DNA of 64,000 bases from Aquisalimonas sp007126095 (GCF_048323695.1 NZ_JBLWFT010000011.1:1-64000); one strand, 5' to 3'; positions 7,775 to 17,487 are shown, counted from the first letter of the stretch. The notes: a model not told the origin generated them from the letters alone. Numbers and translations are program-made.

Positions 7775-10700
7775 TCAGGCCACTGCCATCTCGGCAGCCT
7801 CGTCCACGTCCACCGCCACCAGCCGCGATACACCCGCCTCGTGCATGGTCACGCCCATGAGGTGGCTGGCGATCTCCATGGTCGCCTTATTGTGGGTAAT
7901 GAGGATGAACTGCACCCGCGCCGACATCTCCTTGACCAGCTGGCAGAACCGGCCCACGTTCGCCTCGTCCAGGGGGGCATCCACCTCGTCGAGCATGCAG
8001 AACGGCGCCGGGTTCAGCTCGAAGATGGCGAAGATCAGTGCCACCGCCGTCAGCGCCTTCTCCCCGCCCGAGAGCAGGTGAATGGTGCTCACGCGCTTGC
8101 CTGGCGGCCGCGCCATGATGGTGATGCCGGTCTCCAGCAGATCGTCGCTGGTCATCTCCAGGTACGCTTCACCGCCGCCGAACAGGCGCGGGTACATGTG
8201 CTGGATGCCGGCATTGACCTTGTCGAAGGTCTCCTTGAAGCGCTGCCGCGTCTCCCGGTCGATCTTGCGGATGGCCGACTCCAGGGTCTCCATGGCCTCC
8301 GTCAGGTCGGCGTGCTGCTGGTCCAGGTAGCCCTTGCGCTCCGAGAGCTGTTCATGCTCGTCGATGGCCGCCAGGTTGATGGGCCCCAGGCGGTTGATGC
8401 GCTGCTCGACCTGCTCCAGTCGCGCCTGCCAGTCGCCCTCGGTTGCAGCCTCCGGGAGATTGGCCAGCAGGGTGTCCAGATCGAACCCGAGCTCCACCAG
8501 CTGCTCGGACTGGGTCTGACGGCGGACACGCAGCTCCTGATCCCGCAGCTGCATCCGCTCCAGCTCCTGACGCAGGGTCTCCACCTGCTGCTCGGAGCGC
8601 TGACGCTGCTCTTCGCGGCCGCGGAGCTGCTCCTCGATCTCGGCCATGCGGTTGCGGGTCTCCTGCAGCGCGCGCTCGGCATCGACACGCTGCTGGAGAA
8701 GCTGCTCCCGCTGCGCTTCCAGCTCCGGGACGGGGTCGCCCTGGGTTTCCCGGGCCTCGGTCAGTTCCTCTTGGCGGGCCTCCAGACGCTCGCGCTGCTC
8801 CGCGAGCCGACGAAGCTGTTCCTCCAGGGACTGGCGCGATGCATTGGCATTCTCCTGGAGCAGCAGGAGCTCATGCCGGCGCTCCCGGCGCTCGCGCATG
8901 GCTTCACGGACCGCCGCCAGCGTTTCCTGGTGCCCCTCGCGCTCCTGCTGCAGCCGCTCGCGTTCATCGCCATCGGCCTCGCTGCGGTCCAAGGCGTCCT
9001 GCAGCCTGCTCCTCGCCGCATGCACGGCCTCGGTGGTTTCCGCCGCTTCTTCGTCCAGTTGCACGAGCTCTTCTGCCAGGCGCTGATCCCGCGCCTGCAA
9101 TTCATCCAGGCGCTGGCGCTGCCCGTCCTGCCGGGTATGAACCTGCGTGAGCCGCTGCACGACCCCATCGCGCTCTTCGCGCAGCTGATCGCGGCGCGCC
9201 TCGCTGTCCTGGCGCTGCTCTTCGAGCTCACGCCGCTGGTCGACCAGCTGGTCGCGCTGCTCGCGGGCCATATCCAGCTGTGCGCGCAGCGCCTCCATGG
9301 CCCGCTCCCGGGCCAGCACGCTGTCGCCATCACCGGCATCGCCGGATAGCTGCGTCCATCCACGCCCGAACAGCATGCCGTCAGCGGTGACCAGGCACTC
9401 GCCGGTGCGCAGATGGGGGCGCAGACGTTCGGCATCGGCGGCATCACTGGCGCAGAACACGCCATGGAGCAGGTCATCCAGGGCACCGGGTGCGGCAACA
9501 TGGGCCAGCAGGGGCTGCAACCCGTGGTCGTGCTCGCCGTTGCCGGTGACCGCACCCTCGGTGCTAACCAGGGTGACACTGCCCTGGGTCGGGCTGCCGA
9601 GCCGGTCGGCGGTCGGCACCTCGCCGGCGTCGATGCACACGGCCTGCAACCGGTCGGCCAGCACCGCTTCCACGGCCTGCTCCCAGCCCGATTCCACGGA
9701 CAGCCGCTGCGCCAGCCGGCCACCGCTGCCCAGACCGTGACCGGCAAGCCAGTCCGCCACCGGCCCCTCGGTTTCACCCAGGGCGTCCTGCTGCAGTGTC
9801 TCCAGGGAGGTCAGGCGGGCCTCGCTCTGCTGGATGTCGCCGCGGAGCGCGTGAATCCGGTCGTCCAGTGCGGTTTCCTGTTCCGCCAGGCTGGCCGCCG
9901 CGGCTTCCGTTTCCTCCAACTGCCCGCCAAGCAGCTCCTGCCGTTCGCCCAGCTCCTCCGCTTCCTCGGCCAGCGCCTCGAGCGCATCGGAGACGCTGTC
10001 GGGGTCCAGGTTCTCGCGCTCGCTCGCCAGCCGCTGACGCCGATCAGCCAGGGTCTGCTGGCGTTGCTCCAGGCCCTCGATGCGGGTGCGCTCCACCTGC
10101 GCGGCCTGCACGGCCTCGGCGGCGCGCTCGTTGAACGCATCCCAGCGCTGCTGCCAGTCGTCCATGGCCTGCTGCGCCTCGGCCACCTGCTCCGAGGCGG
10201 TTTCCTCGAGCTCCTGGAGTTCCTCGATCTCGGGCTCCAGTTCGGCCAGGCGCTCGCGGGTCTCGGCGAGCTTGTCCTCGTCGGCGCGGGCGGTCTCCAG
10301 CAGTTCTTCCAGCGCCTGGCGATTGGCGGCCAGGTCTTCGTCCTGCTTCTCCCGCCGTTCACGCTCGTGGGCGATCTGCTGCTCGATACGGTTGATATCG
10401 CTGCCGAGCGCGTAGTAGCGCCCCTGGGCCTCGTTCAGGCTCTCGCTGACTTCACCCTGCTGCTCGCGCTGTTCCACCAGTTCCCGCTCGGCCCCGCGCT
10501 GACGTGCCACCTCGGCCTCGAGGGCGTTGCGCTGCTCCTCCAGAGCGCGCTCGCCGGTCTTCATCTCGTCCACCAGGTCACGTAACCGCACCGCCAACAG
10601 CTCGGCCCGCAGCTGGCGCTCCTCCGCTTTGAACTCCTTGTAGCGCTCGGCGGTACGCGCCTGTCGGCTCAGCTTCTCGAGCTGCCCCGCCACCTCGTCA

Positions 10701-11293
10701 CGGACGTCGTCCAGCCGTTCCATGTTGTCGCGGGTGTCGCGGATGCGCCGCTCCGTCTCCCGCCGCCGCTCCTTGTAAAGCGAGATGCCCGCGGCCTCCT
10801 CGAGATAGACCCGCAGCTCCTCCGGCTTGGCCTCGATGATGCGCGAGATCATGCCCTGTTCGATGATGGAGTAGCTGCGCGGCCCCAGGCCTGTGCCCAG
10901 GAAGACATCCGTAATGTCGCGCTTGCGGCAGCGTGTGCCATTGAGCAGGTACTGGGACTGCGCCTCGCGATTGACCTGGCGCTTGACGGAAATTTCGCTG
11001 TAACTGGCGTACTGGCCGCCCAGGGTGCCGTCGCTGTTGTCGAACACCAGTTCGATGGAGGCCTGCCCCACCGGCTTGCGGCTGCTGGAGCCGTTGAAGA
11101 TGACGTCGGCCATGGACTCGCCGCGGAGGTGCTTGGCCGAGCTCTCCCCCATGACCCAGCGTACGGCGTCAATGACATTGGACTTACCGCAGCCGTTGGG
11201 GCCGACGATGCCCACAAGATTGCCGGGCAAATGCACGGTCGTCGGATCGACGAACGACTTGAAGCCTGCCAGTTTGATCTTCTTGAGCCGCAT
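7775..11293 (-). CDS. smc: Chromosome segregation protein SMC
   Basis: A 1172-residue condensin-type ATPase that organises and segregates the chromosome as a homodimer. Walker A GPNGCGKSN is at residues 31-39. Two long coiled coils rich in E/Q/R flank a central hinge (roughly residues 500-660, with the VEAVLADRLQAVCID and GEHDHGLQPLL region). The C-terminal ABC signature LLSGGEKALTAVAL is followed by Walker B CMLDEVDAPLDEANV. The ATG at 11293 (MRLKKIKLAGFKSF) is the classical SMC start; the longer frame upstream has no similarity. It is divergent from queF and upstream of zipA. No ScpA/ScpB genes are in view. Length and motifs are complete. Confidence 0.97.
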   Translation of the reverse strand: MRLKKIKLAGFKSFVDPTTVHLPGNLVGIVGPNGCGKSNVIDAVRWVMGESSAKHLRGESMADVIFNGSSSRKPVGQASIELVFDNSDGTLGGQYASYSEISVKRQVNREAQSQYLLNGTRCRKRDITDVFLGTGLGPRSYSIIEQGMISRIIEAKPEELRVYLEEAAGISLYKERRRETERRIRDTRDNMERLDDVRDEVAGQLEKLSRQARTAERYKEFKAEERQLRAELLAVRLRDLVDEMKTGERALEEQRNALEAEVARQRGAERELVEQREQQGEVSESLNEAQGRYYALGSDINRIEQQIAHERERREKQDEDLAANRQALEELLETARADEDKLAETRERLAELEPEIEELQELEETASEQVAEAQQAMDDWQQRWDAFNERAAEAVQAAQVERTRIEGLEQRQQTLADRRQRLASERENLDPDSVSDALEALAEEAEELGERQELLGGQLEETEAAAASLAEQETALDDRIHALRGDIQQSEARLTSLETLQQDALGETEGPVADWLAGHGLGSGGRLAQRLSVESGWEQAVEAVLADRLQAVCIDAGEVPTADRLGSPTQGSVTLVSTEGAVTGNGEHDHGLQPLLAHVAAPGALDDLLHGVFCASDAADAERLRPHLRTGECLVTADGMLFGRGWTQLSGDAGDGDSVLARERAMEALRAQLDMAREQRDQLVDQRRELEEQRQDSEARRDQLREERDGVVQRLTQVHTRQDGQRQRLDELQARDQRLAEELVQLDEEAAETTEAVHAARSRLQDALDRSEADGDERERLQQEREGHQETLAAVREAMRERRERRHELLLLQENANASRQSLEEQLRRLAEQRERLEARQEELTEARETQGDPVPELEAQREQLLQQRVDAERALQETRNRMAEIEEQLRGREEQRQRSEQQVETLRQELERMQLRDQELRVRRQTQSEQLVELGFDLDTLLANLPEAATEGDWQARLEQVEQRINRLGPINLAAIDEHEQLSERKGYLDQQHADLTEAMETLESAIRKIDRETRQRFKETFDKVNAGIQHMYPRLFGGGEAYLEMTSDDLLETGITIMARPPGKRVSTIHLLSGGEKALTAVALIFAIFELNPAPFCMLDEVDAPLDEANVGRFCQLVKEMSARVQFILITHNKATMEIASHLMGVTMHEAGVSRLVAVDVDEAAEMAVA

Positions 11294-11442
11294 GAAGGAT
11301 GGCCTTCCCTGTCGCGTTCGCGGATTCCGCACGTGGCCGAGCAAGGCGGCGACCGGTAGACTTGTGCCGAAGCCCGATCCGGTCGCGTGCCGGGCAACCG
11401 TTCCGGGCGTATTATCCCGTTCACCCAGACAATTGGAAAGCC

Positions 11443-11832
11443 ATGTCCTCACAACCAAGCCGCGAACTCGAGACCTTCCCGAATCCTCAGCCGGAGCGGG
11501 ACTACACCATCCGCATGTGTATTCCGGAGTTCACCTGCCTGTGCCCGAAAACCGGCCAGCCGGATTTCGCCACGATTCACCTGGAGTACGTTCCAGACCG
11601 GGACTGCGTGGAGCTGAAGTCACTGAAGCTCTATATCTGGTCGTTCCGGGACCAGGGGGCGTTCCACGAGCAGGTCACCCACGACATGCTCAGCGACCTG
11701 GTCGCCGCGACGAAGCCACGCTTCATGCGCGTCACCGGTGAGTTCAATGTGCGCGGCGGCATTGATACCACGGTGATTGCCGAGCACCGCGCGCCGGGCT
11801 GGACGCCGCCGCAGCCGGTGGTTCTCCCCTGA
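11443..11832 (+). CDS. queF: NADPH-dependent 7-cyano-7-deazaguanine reductase, unimodular QueF
   Basis: A 129-residue tunnelling-fold reductase converting preQ0 to preQ1 in queuosine biosynthesis. The catalytic Cys lies in EFTCLCPKTGQPDFA. The QueF signature follows as ELKSLKLYIWSFRDQGAFHE, with the conserved Glu and His that bind nitrile and substrate. The short length puts it in the unimodular class, unlike the two-domain enzyme of E. coli. GGAAAG precedes the ATG at 11443. Its stop is 8 bp before gluQ, so they are almost certainly cotranscribed. That is a fitting pair, because GluQRS acts on the queuosine this pathway makes. Confidence 0.94.
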   Translation: MSSQPSRELETFPNPQPERDYTIRMCIPEFTCLCPKTGQPDFATIHLEYVPDRDCVELKSLKLYIWSFRDQGAFHEQVTHDMLSDLVAATKPRFMRVTGEFNVRGGIDTTVIAEHRAPGWTPPQPVVLP

Positions 11833-11840
11833 TCGGCCGC

Positions 11841-12746
11841 ATGGGTGCTGATGCCGGCTACCGCGGCCGCTTCGCTCCCAGCCCGACAGGCCCCCTGCAC
11901 TTCGGATCGCTGGTGGCGGCGCTGGGGTCCTGCCTGGAGGCCCGCAGTCACGCCGGCGAATGGCTGGTCCGCATCGACGACATAGACCCGCCCCGAGAGC
12001 AGCCAGGGGCGGCAGACGCCATTCTGCGCACACTGGAGCGGTTCGGCTTCGAACACGACGGCCCGGTGCTCTACCAGAGCACGCGGCACGACGCCTATCG
12101 GGCCGCTGTGGATACGCTCCATCGCCACGGCCGGGCATTCCCCTGTGGATGCACCCGCAAGGAGGTGCTGCGCGACGGTACACCCGGGGTCAACGGCGTG
12201 CTCTACCCGGGCACCTGCCGCAACGGGCTTCCGGAGGGCCGGGAGGCACGGACATGGCGCGCTCGCGTCGAAGGCACAGTGAGGCTCGAAGACCGGTTCC
12301 AGGGGGCAGTCGTCTGTGACCTGGAGGCGGAGATCGGCGATTTTCTCGTGCAGCGGGCCGACGCACTTCCGGCGTACCACCTGGCGGCCGCCGTTGACGA
12401 CATGGCCACCGGCATCACCCATGTAATCCGCGGCCACGATCTGCTGGCGTGCACGCCACCCCAGTGGTTCGTCATGGAGCAACTCGGCGGCACGCCGCCT
12501 GCCTACGGCCATCTGCCGCTGGCCGTAAACGCCGACGGCCGCAAGCTCAGCAAGCAGAACATGGCGCCCCCCCTGGATGACGCGGGCCCCGCCCCGCAGC
12601 TGGTCTCCGCACTGGAGCTGTTGAACCAGCAGCCTCCTGCCGGCCTCCGCAACGCCCCGGTGGCCACCGTGTGGCAGTGGGCCCTCGACCACTGGAATCC
12701 GGCCCGTCTGCGCGGCATCGCCAGCAGGGCCATTGCACCGCAATGA
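11841..12746 (+). CDS. gluQ: Glutamyl-Q tRNA(Asp) synthetase (GluQRS)
   Basis: A 301-residue paralogue of the GluRS catalytic domain that activates glutamate and attaches it to queuosine at position 34 of tRNA(Asp). The N-terminus has FAPSPTGPLHFGSL, with the class I HIGH-like HFGS element. The ATP-binding KMSKS-like element is GRKLSKQN. The zinc-site pattern CxC...YPGTC (FPCGC and LYPGTC) is that of YadB. There is no anticodon-binding domain, which separates it from true glutamyl-tRNA synthetase. In many relatives this gene sits next to dksA; here it follows queF. The ribosome site is weak, consistent with coupling to queF. Confidence 0.93.
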   Translation: MGADAGYRGRFAPSPTGPLHFGSLVAALGSCLEARSHAGEWLVRIDDIDPPREQPGAADAILRTLERFGFEHDGPVLYQSTRHDAYRAAVDTLHRHGRAFPCGCTRKEVLRDGTPGVNGVLYPGTCRNGLPEGREARTWRARVEGTVRLEDRFQGAVVCDLEAEIGDFLVQRADALPAYHLAAAVDDMATGITHVIRGHDLLACTPPQWFVMEQLGGTPPAYGHLPLAVNADGRKLSKQNMAPPLDDAGPAPQLVSALELLNQQPPAGLRNAPVATVWQWALDHWNPARLRGIASRAIAPQ

Positions 12747-12843
12747 TCCGGAACACGACCCATGGTCGCCCCCACCCGAGGCGTGTGCTACCTTAGGTAA
12801 CAAATAAGACGACACGAATCGTCAAGACCGGAGGAGAGGTTCC

Positions 12844-13041
12844 ATGGCCCAACTTCAGGAAACGGGCCCCGGCGGATACAGCGTGCTGCTGTTCCTGCTC
12901 GGTGTGCTATTGCTGGCGTCGCCGTTCACCGTCTGGTGGATGAGCACGGGCGCACCCTGGTACACGGCATGGGTCATCTGGGCCCTACTGATCGCACTGT
13001 CGGGCCTGATCGCCCACCGGCTCGGACACCATGACGCTTGA
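12844..13041 (+). CDS. Small two-helix membrane protein coupled to the sensor kinase (CbrX-like position)
   Basis: A 65-residue protein with two hydrophobic helices (about residues 13-33 and 41-58), preceded by a strong GGAGGAGAG ribosome site. Its last 11 bases overlap the start of the transporter-kinase gene, so translation of the kinase is probably coupled to it. In Pseudomonas a small membrane ORF named cbrX occupies the same coupled position ahead of cbrA. The match is in position and size; I cannot assert sequence homology. It may assist membrane insertion or simply set kinase expression. Confidence 0.75.
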   Translation: MAQLQETGPGGYSVLLFLLGVLLLASPFTVWWMSTGAPWYTAWVIWALLIALSGLIAHRLGHHDA

Positions 13042-16006
13042 TCTCGGTGTCATCTCGGCGGCAGTGGTCGGCTATCTGCTGCTGCTCTTTCTCATCGCCT
13101 ACGTCACCGACCGGCAGTGGCTGCCCGCCTGGCTGACCCGCAATCCGGTGGTGTACGTGCTCTCGCTGGGCGTCTACGCCACCACCTGGAGTTATTACGG
13201 CAGCGTCGGCTTCGCCCAGGACCAGGGACTCAACTTTCTCACCATCTACCTGGGCGTCACCCTGGCATTCGTGCTGACGCCGGTGCTGCTCATGCCCATC
13301 CTGCGGCTGACTCGCACCTATCAGCTCACCTCGGTGGCGGACCTGTTCGCGTTCCGCTTCAACAGCCAGTGGGCCGGCGTGCTGGTGACACTGCTCATGC
13401 TTGCGGGGGTACTGCCCTACATCGCCCTGCAGATCCGGGCGGTGGCCGAGTCCACGCAGGTTCTGACACCGGAATCGTCACCCGACGTACTGGCATTCTG
13501 GTTCATGGTGCTGGTCACCGTATTCACCATCATCTTCGGCGCGCGCCACGTCTCGCCCCGGGAACACCACGACGGCCTGGTGGCGGCGATCGCGTTCGAA
13601 TCGCTGATGAAGCTGGTGGCCCTGCTGCTCGTGGCCGGCGTGGCCGTGTGGCAGGCGTTCGGCGGCATCGGCGGGATGCAGGCGTGGCTGGCCGACAACC
13701 CCGAGCACCTGGAGGCCCTCTACGCCCCGGCGCGGGAGGGTCCGTGGACGAGCCTGCTGGTACTCGCCTTCGCCGCCGCGTTCCTGCTGCCCCGGCAGTT
13801 CCACATGCTGTTTGCGGAAAACCAGAACCCGCGCGACCTGAGCCTGGCAAGTTGGGCATTCCCACTGTTTCTGCTGGCGCTGACGCTGGTGATTCCGCCG
13901 ATCCTCTGGGCAGCCGTGGTCCTGCAGCCGGGCACGCCGGCCGATTATCACGTGCTTGGCCTGTCCCTCGCCAGCGGCAGCCCGTCGCTGGCGCTGCTCG
14001 CCTACCTCGGGGGGATCTCCGCGGCAAGCGCGATGATCGTGGTCAGCACCCTGGCGATCTCGGCCATGACACTGAACCACCTGGTGCTGCCCCTGGCGGG
14101 CCCGCAGCCCCACCGGGACCTCTACGGCGCGCTGCGCTGGGCGCGCCGCGTGGTCATGGTGGCGGTGATCGCCGCCGGCTACGGTTTCTACCTGATTCTG
14201 GAACCCACCACCGGACTGGTCGGCTGGGGCCTGATCTCCTTTCTCGCCATGGCGCAGCTCCTCCCGGGGATCATCGGGCTACTGTTCTGGCCCCGCGCCA
14301 CCAGCCACGGCTTCATCGCCGGGCTGATCGGCGGTGCCTGCGTGTGGGTATTCACGGTGCTGCTGCCACCGGTCACCGGTGACAGCACCATGCTCTGGAT
14401 GGGGCTGCCTGCACCCGACGGCGAGCAGCCGGCGGTGTATCAGTCAGCCACGTTCTGGTCACTGTGCATCAACAGTGTGCTGTTCGTCGCCGTATCCCTG
14501 CTCAGTCGCCCCGACGAGCGCGAGCGCGAGGCCGCAGCCGTCTGCCGCGACCTCAACCCCACCCTGCCGGTGGGGGATCTGCGCGCCCGCTCTCCCCAGC
14601 AGTTCGTCAAGCGGCTGGCTTCAGTCATGGGCAAGACCGCCGCCCGCAAGGAAGTGGAGAAAGCGGTTCGTGAACGGGGACTGCACTGGGGCGAGACACG
14701 CCCCAGCCATCTGCACGGCCTGCGCGCGCAGATCGAACGCAACATCTCCGGGATGATGGGGCCGGTGCTGGCACGGATGATCGTGGATGAACAACTGCAG
14801 ATGGACACCCGCAGCCGCACCGCGCTGGCCCAGAACGTCCGCCTGATCGAGGACCGACTGGAGACCTCGCGCACCCGTCTGCGCGGGCTGGCGGCGGAAC
14901 TGGACCGTCTGCGGCGCTATCACCGCCAGATCATCGAGGACCTCCCCCTGGGCGTGTGTGCCGTCGCCCAGGGCGGCCGCCTGGTCCGCTGGAACCCGGC
15001 CATCGCCGAACTCACGCGCGTGCCCATGTCCGACGTCATCGGCCGCCGGCTGGACGAGCTCCCCGACCCGTGGGGTCCTCTGCTGGCATCGTTTCTGGAC
15101 TCTGACGCCAGTCACTGGCACCGGCAGGAGATCCAGACCAACGACCACGCGCGCTGGTACAGCCTGCACAAGGCGGCCATCGACGACCCGTCCAACAGCA
15201 ACCGGGCTGCAGACACCGTTCTACTCGTGGAAGACCTCACCGAGGTCTCCGTACTGGAGCAGGAGCTCGCCCACAGCGAGCGGCTCGCCTCCATCGGCCG
15301 CCTCGCCGCCGGTGTCGCACACGAGATCGGCAACCCGGTGACCGGCATTTCCTGCCTTGCCCAGGAACTGCGCGACGAGGACACCGACGAAGAGCGCACC
15401 GGCGCCATCGCCGAGGAGGTCCTGAACCAGGCCCAGCGGATCAACAACATCGTCCAGAGCCTGGTGCGCTACGCCCATGGCGGCGTCGGCAGCCAGCGTC
15501 CGCCCGAGCCGGTGGACCTGCGCCAGACCGTGGAGGAGGCGATGCGGCTCACCACCCTGAGCCGGCGGGCCCGGTTCGTACGGTTCGACAACGAGGTGCC
15601 CGACGGGGTGACCATCAGCGGTGAACCCCAGCAGCTTGTGCAGGTGTTCGTGAACCTCTTCAGCAATGCCGCCGATGCGTGTGCGAACCGTGAGGATGAG
15701 GGAGCGATCCGCATCGCCCTCGAACACCACGGCGACGGCTGGATCAACGTCCACGTGCACGACAACGGCAGTGGGATTCCCGATGACGTGCTCGACCACG
15801 TGCTCGAGCCGTTCGTCACCACCAAACGCCCCGGCTACGGCACCGGCCTGGGCCTGCCGCTGGTCTACAACATCATCCGCGAGCATGGCGGCGAAGTTCT
15901 GGTGGACAGCGACAGCACCGGCACGTGCATCACGTTACGGCTGCGCCCGGACATCCCGCTAGCCGCGCGGCAGACCGCCCTGGCCGACGGGCAATCGCGT
16001 TCCTGA
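13031..16006 (+). CDS. CbrA-like sodium/solute symporter-histidine kinase hybrid
   Basis: A 991-residue membrane sensor. The first ~480 residues form a sodium:solute symporter-type domain with about 13 membrane helices. A linker follows, then a PAS domain (about 630-740, EDLPLGVCAVAQGG). The dimerisation domain has the phosphoacceptor His in VAHEIGNPVTG (about residue 763). The C-terminal ATPase domain has DNGSGIPDDVL (about 910) and GYGTGLGLPLV (about 937). There is no receiver domain at the C-terminus, so it resembles CbrA more than CrbS/MxtR hybrids. It lies 16 bp before an NtrC-family regulator, its likely cognate partner. It probably senses a carbon source, directly or by transport. Confidence 0.88.
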   Translation: MTLDLGVISAAVVGYLLLLFLIAYVTDRQWLPAWLTRNPVVYVLSLGVYATTWSYYGSVGFAQDQGLNFLTIYLGVTLAFVLTPVLLMPILRLTRTYQLTSVADLFAFRFNSQWAGVLVTLLMLAGVLPYIALQIRAVAESTQVLTPESSPDVLAFWFMVLVTVFTIIFGARHVSPREHHDGLVAAIAFESLMKLVALLLVAGVAVWQAFGGIGGMQAWLADNPEHLEALYAPAREGPWTSLLVLAFAAAFLLPRQFHMLFAENQNPRDLSLASWAFPLFLLALTLVIPPILWAAVVLQPGTPADYHVLGLSLASGSPSLALLAYLGGISAASAMIVVSTLAISAMTLNHLVLPLAGPQPHRDLYGALRWARRVVMVAVIAAGYGFYLILEPTTGLVGWGLISFLAMAQLLPGIIGLLFWPRATSHGFIAGLIGGACVWVFTVLLPPVTGDSTMLWMGLPAPDGEQPAVYQSATFWSLCINSVLFVAVSLLSRPDEREREAAAVCRDLNPTLPVGDLRARSPQQFVKRLASVMGKTAARKEVEKAVRERGLHWGETRPSHLHGLRAQIERNISGMMGPVLARMIVDEQLQMDTRSRTALAQNVRLIEDRLETSRTRLRGLAAELDRLRRYHRQIIEDLPLGVCAVAQGGRLVRWNPAIAELTRVPMSDVIGRRLDELPDPWGPLLASFLDSDASHWHRQEIQTNDHARWYSLHKAAIDDPSNSNRAADTVLLVEDLTEVSVLEQELAHSERLASIGRLAAGVAHEIGNPVTGISCLAQELRDEDTDEERTGAIAEEVLNQAQRINNIVQSLVRYAHGGVGSQRPPEPVDLRQTVEEAMRLTTLSRRARFVRFDNEVPDGVTISGEPQQLVQVFVNLFSNAADACANREDEGAIRIALEHHGDGWINVHVHDNGSGIPDDVLDHVLEPFVTTKRPGYGTGLGLPLVYNIIREHGGEVLVDSDSTGTCITLRLRPDIPLAARQTALADGQSRS

Positions 16007-16022
16007 ACGGAGAGAGACCACC

Positions 16023-17375
16023 ATGGCTTACATTCTCATCATCGAAGACGAGAACGTGATCCGGCAATCCCTGCGGCGTCTGCTGGAGAAGCGCCAGCAT
16101 GTCGTCGCGGAGGCGGACTCCGTGGAGAGCGCCGCGCGGGAGCAGGAACTCACCGGGTTCGACCTCATCATCGCCGACCTGCGCCTGCCCGGCGCCGACG
16201 GCACGGCCGTGCTGGAGCGCGCGCCGGCCGTACCCACCATCATCATGACCAGCTATGCCAGCGTCCGCTCGGCCGTGGAGGCCATGAAACTCGGCGCCCT
16301 GGATTACATCGCCAAACCCTTCGACAACGATGAGCTGCTGCTCACCGTCGACCGAGCCCTCAAGGAACAGCGCATGGAGCGCCAGAACGCGGCGCTGAAA
16401 GCGGATCTGGACCGCGACTACCCGGTGTCCGGCATCGTCGGGACGTGCAAGGCCATGCGTGACGTCTTCGACCGCATCACCCGCGTGGCACCGACCACCA
16501 CCACGGTGCTCGTGCTGGGTGAATCCGGCACGGGCAAGGAGCTCGTGGCGCGCGCGCTGCACGAGAAGAGCGAACGCAGCGACGGCCCGATGATCACCGT
16601 GAACTGCGCCGCCATTCCCGACACCCTGATCGAAGCGGAACTGTTCGGCCACGAAAAAGGCGCATTCACCGGCGCCGTGGGCGCACGCCAGGGACTGGTG
16701 GAGTCAGCCGACGGCGGCACCCTGTTCCTGGACGAGATCGGCGAGCTGCCGCTGGCCGCCCAGGCCCGGCTGCTGCGCGTCCTCCAGGAGGGGGAGATCC
16801 GGCGTGTCGGCTCATCCTCGCCCCGGCACGTGGATGTCCGGCTGGTCGCCGCCACGCACCGCGATCTGAGCCGACTGGTAAGCCAGGGCGATTTCCGCGA
16901 GGACCTCTACTTCCGCATCAACGTCATGGAGATCCGGCTGCCTCCGCTGCGCGAGCGTGGCGACGACCTCGCGGAGCTCGCCCGGCACCTGCTCGAACGG
17001 GCGTGCAAGCGGCTCAAGAGCCCGCCCATGCGGTTCAGCAACGAAACCATGGAGGGCATCCGCCGCTACAGCTGGCCAGGCAATGTCCGGGAGCTGGAAA
17101 ACGCCATCGAGCGGGCCGTGATCCTCAGTGACAGCACGGTTATTACGCCGAACATTCTGGGTCTGCGCCCGGACGAGGAACCCCAGCCCGACACCACGTC
17201 TCCGGGGCTGTCCCTGGAGGACTACTTCCGGCAGTTCGTGCTGGCCAACCAGGACCACTGCACGGAGACGGAACTTGCGCGCCGGCTCGGTATCAGCCGC
17301 AAGGCGCTTTGGGAGAAACGACAGCGCCTCGGCATCCCGCGCAAGCCGCGCATGGAAGAGTCGGAGGAAGGCTGA
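16023..17375 (+). CDS. Sigma-54-dependent response regulator (NtrC family, CbrB-like)
   Basis: A 450-residue enhancer-binding protein. The receiver domain has the acidic pair E8-D9, phosphoacceptor D52 in LIIADLRLPG and the conserved Lys in AKPFDN. The AAA+ domain has Walker A GESGTGKE, the sigma-54 contacting loop GAFTGA, Walker B GGTLFLDEIGELP and the RFREDLYYR-like segment FREDLYFRINV. The C-terminal Fis-type helix-turn-helix ends with ELARRLGISRKALWEKRQRLGI. All parts needed to drive sigma-54 transcription are present. It is the last gene before acs, whose leader carries a -24/-12 element, so acs is a likely target. Confidence 0.93.
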   Translation: MAYILIIEDENVIRQSLRRLLEKRQHVVAEADSVESAAREQELTGFDLIIADLRLPGADGTAVLERAPAVPTIIMTSYASVRSAVEAMKLGALDYIAKPFDNDELLLTVDRALKEQRMERQNAALKADLDRDYPVSGIVGTCKAMRDVFDRITRVAPTTTTVLVLGESGTGKELVARALHEKSERSDGPMITVNCAAIPDTLIEAELFGHEKGAFTGAVGARQGLVESADGGTLFLDEIGELPLAAQARLLRVLQEGEIRRVGSSSPRHVDVRLVAATHRDLSRLVSQGDFREDLYFRINVMEIRLPPLRERGDDLAELARHLLERACKRLKSPPMRFSNETMEGIRRYSWPGNVRELENAIERAVILSDSTVITPNILGLRPDEEPQPDTTSPGLSLEDYFRQFVLANQDHCTETELARRLGISRKALWEKRQRLGIPRKPRMEESEEG

Positions 17376-17401
17376 GCGGCGTTACAAATTGTCGCATCCA
17401 G

Positions 17402-17418
17402 TGTTACCACGTGTAACA
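17402..17418. promoter_or_regulatory. Dyad TGTTAC-N5-GTAACA, candidate enhancer site of the adjacent regulator
   Basis: A 6-bp perfect inverted repeat lies 27 bp after the response-regulator stop and about 55 bp upstream of the -24 element of the acs promoter. That is a plausible site for an NtrC-type activator. A half-site GTTACA is at 17381-17386, and a single GTAACA also occurs ahead of the small membrane ORF (12797-12802). The functional assignment is inference from position. Confidence 0.45.
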
Positions 17419-17471
17419 GAACCGCCACGACTGGCATCGATAACTGATTGATCGGAAATGTGTTCCGCAGA

Positions 17472-17487
17472 TGGCACGGCTTTCGCT
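17472..17487 (+). promoter_or_regulatory. Sigma-54 promoter of acs
   Basis: TGGCACGGCTTTCGCT matches the -24/-12 consensus TGGCACG-N4-TTGCW at all specified positions but one (C for the second T), with invariant GG and GC correctly spaced. It would give a leader of about 160 nt before the acs ATG. The leader contains a hairpin at 17610-17630. Confidence 0.72.
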
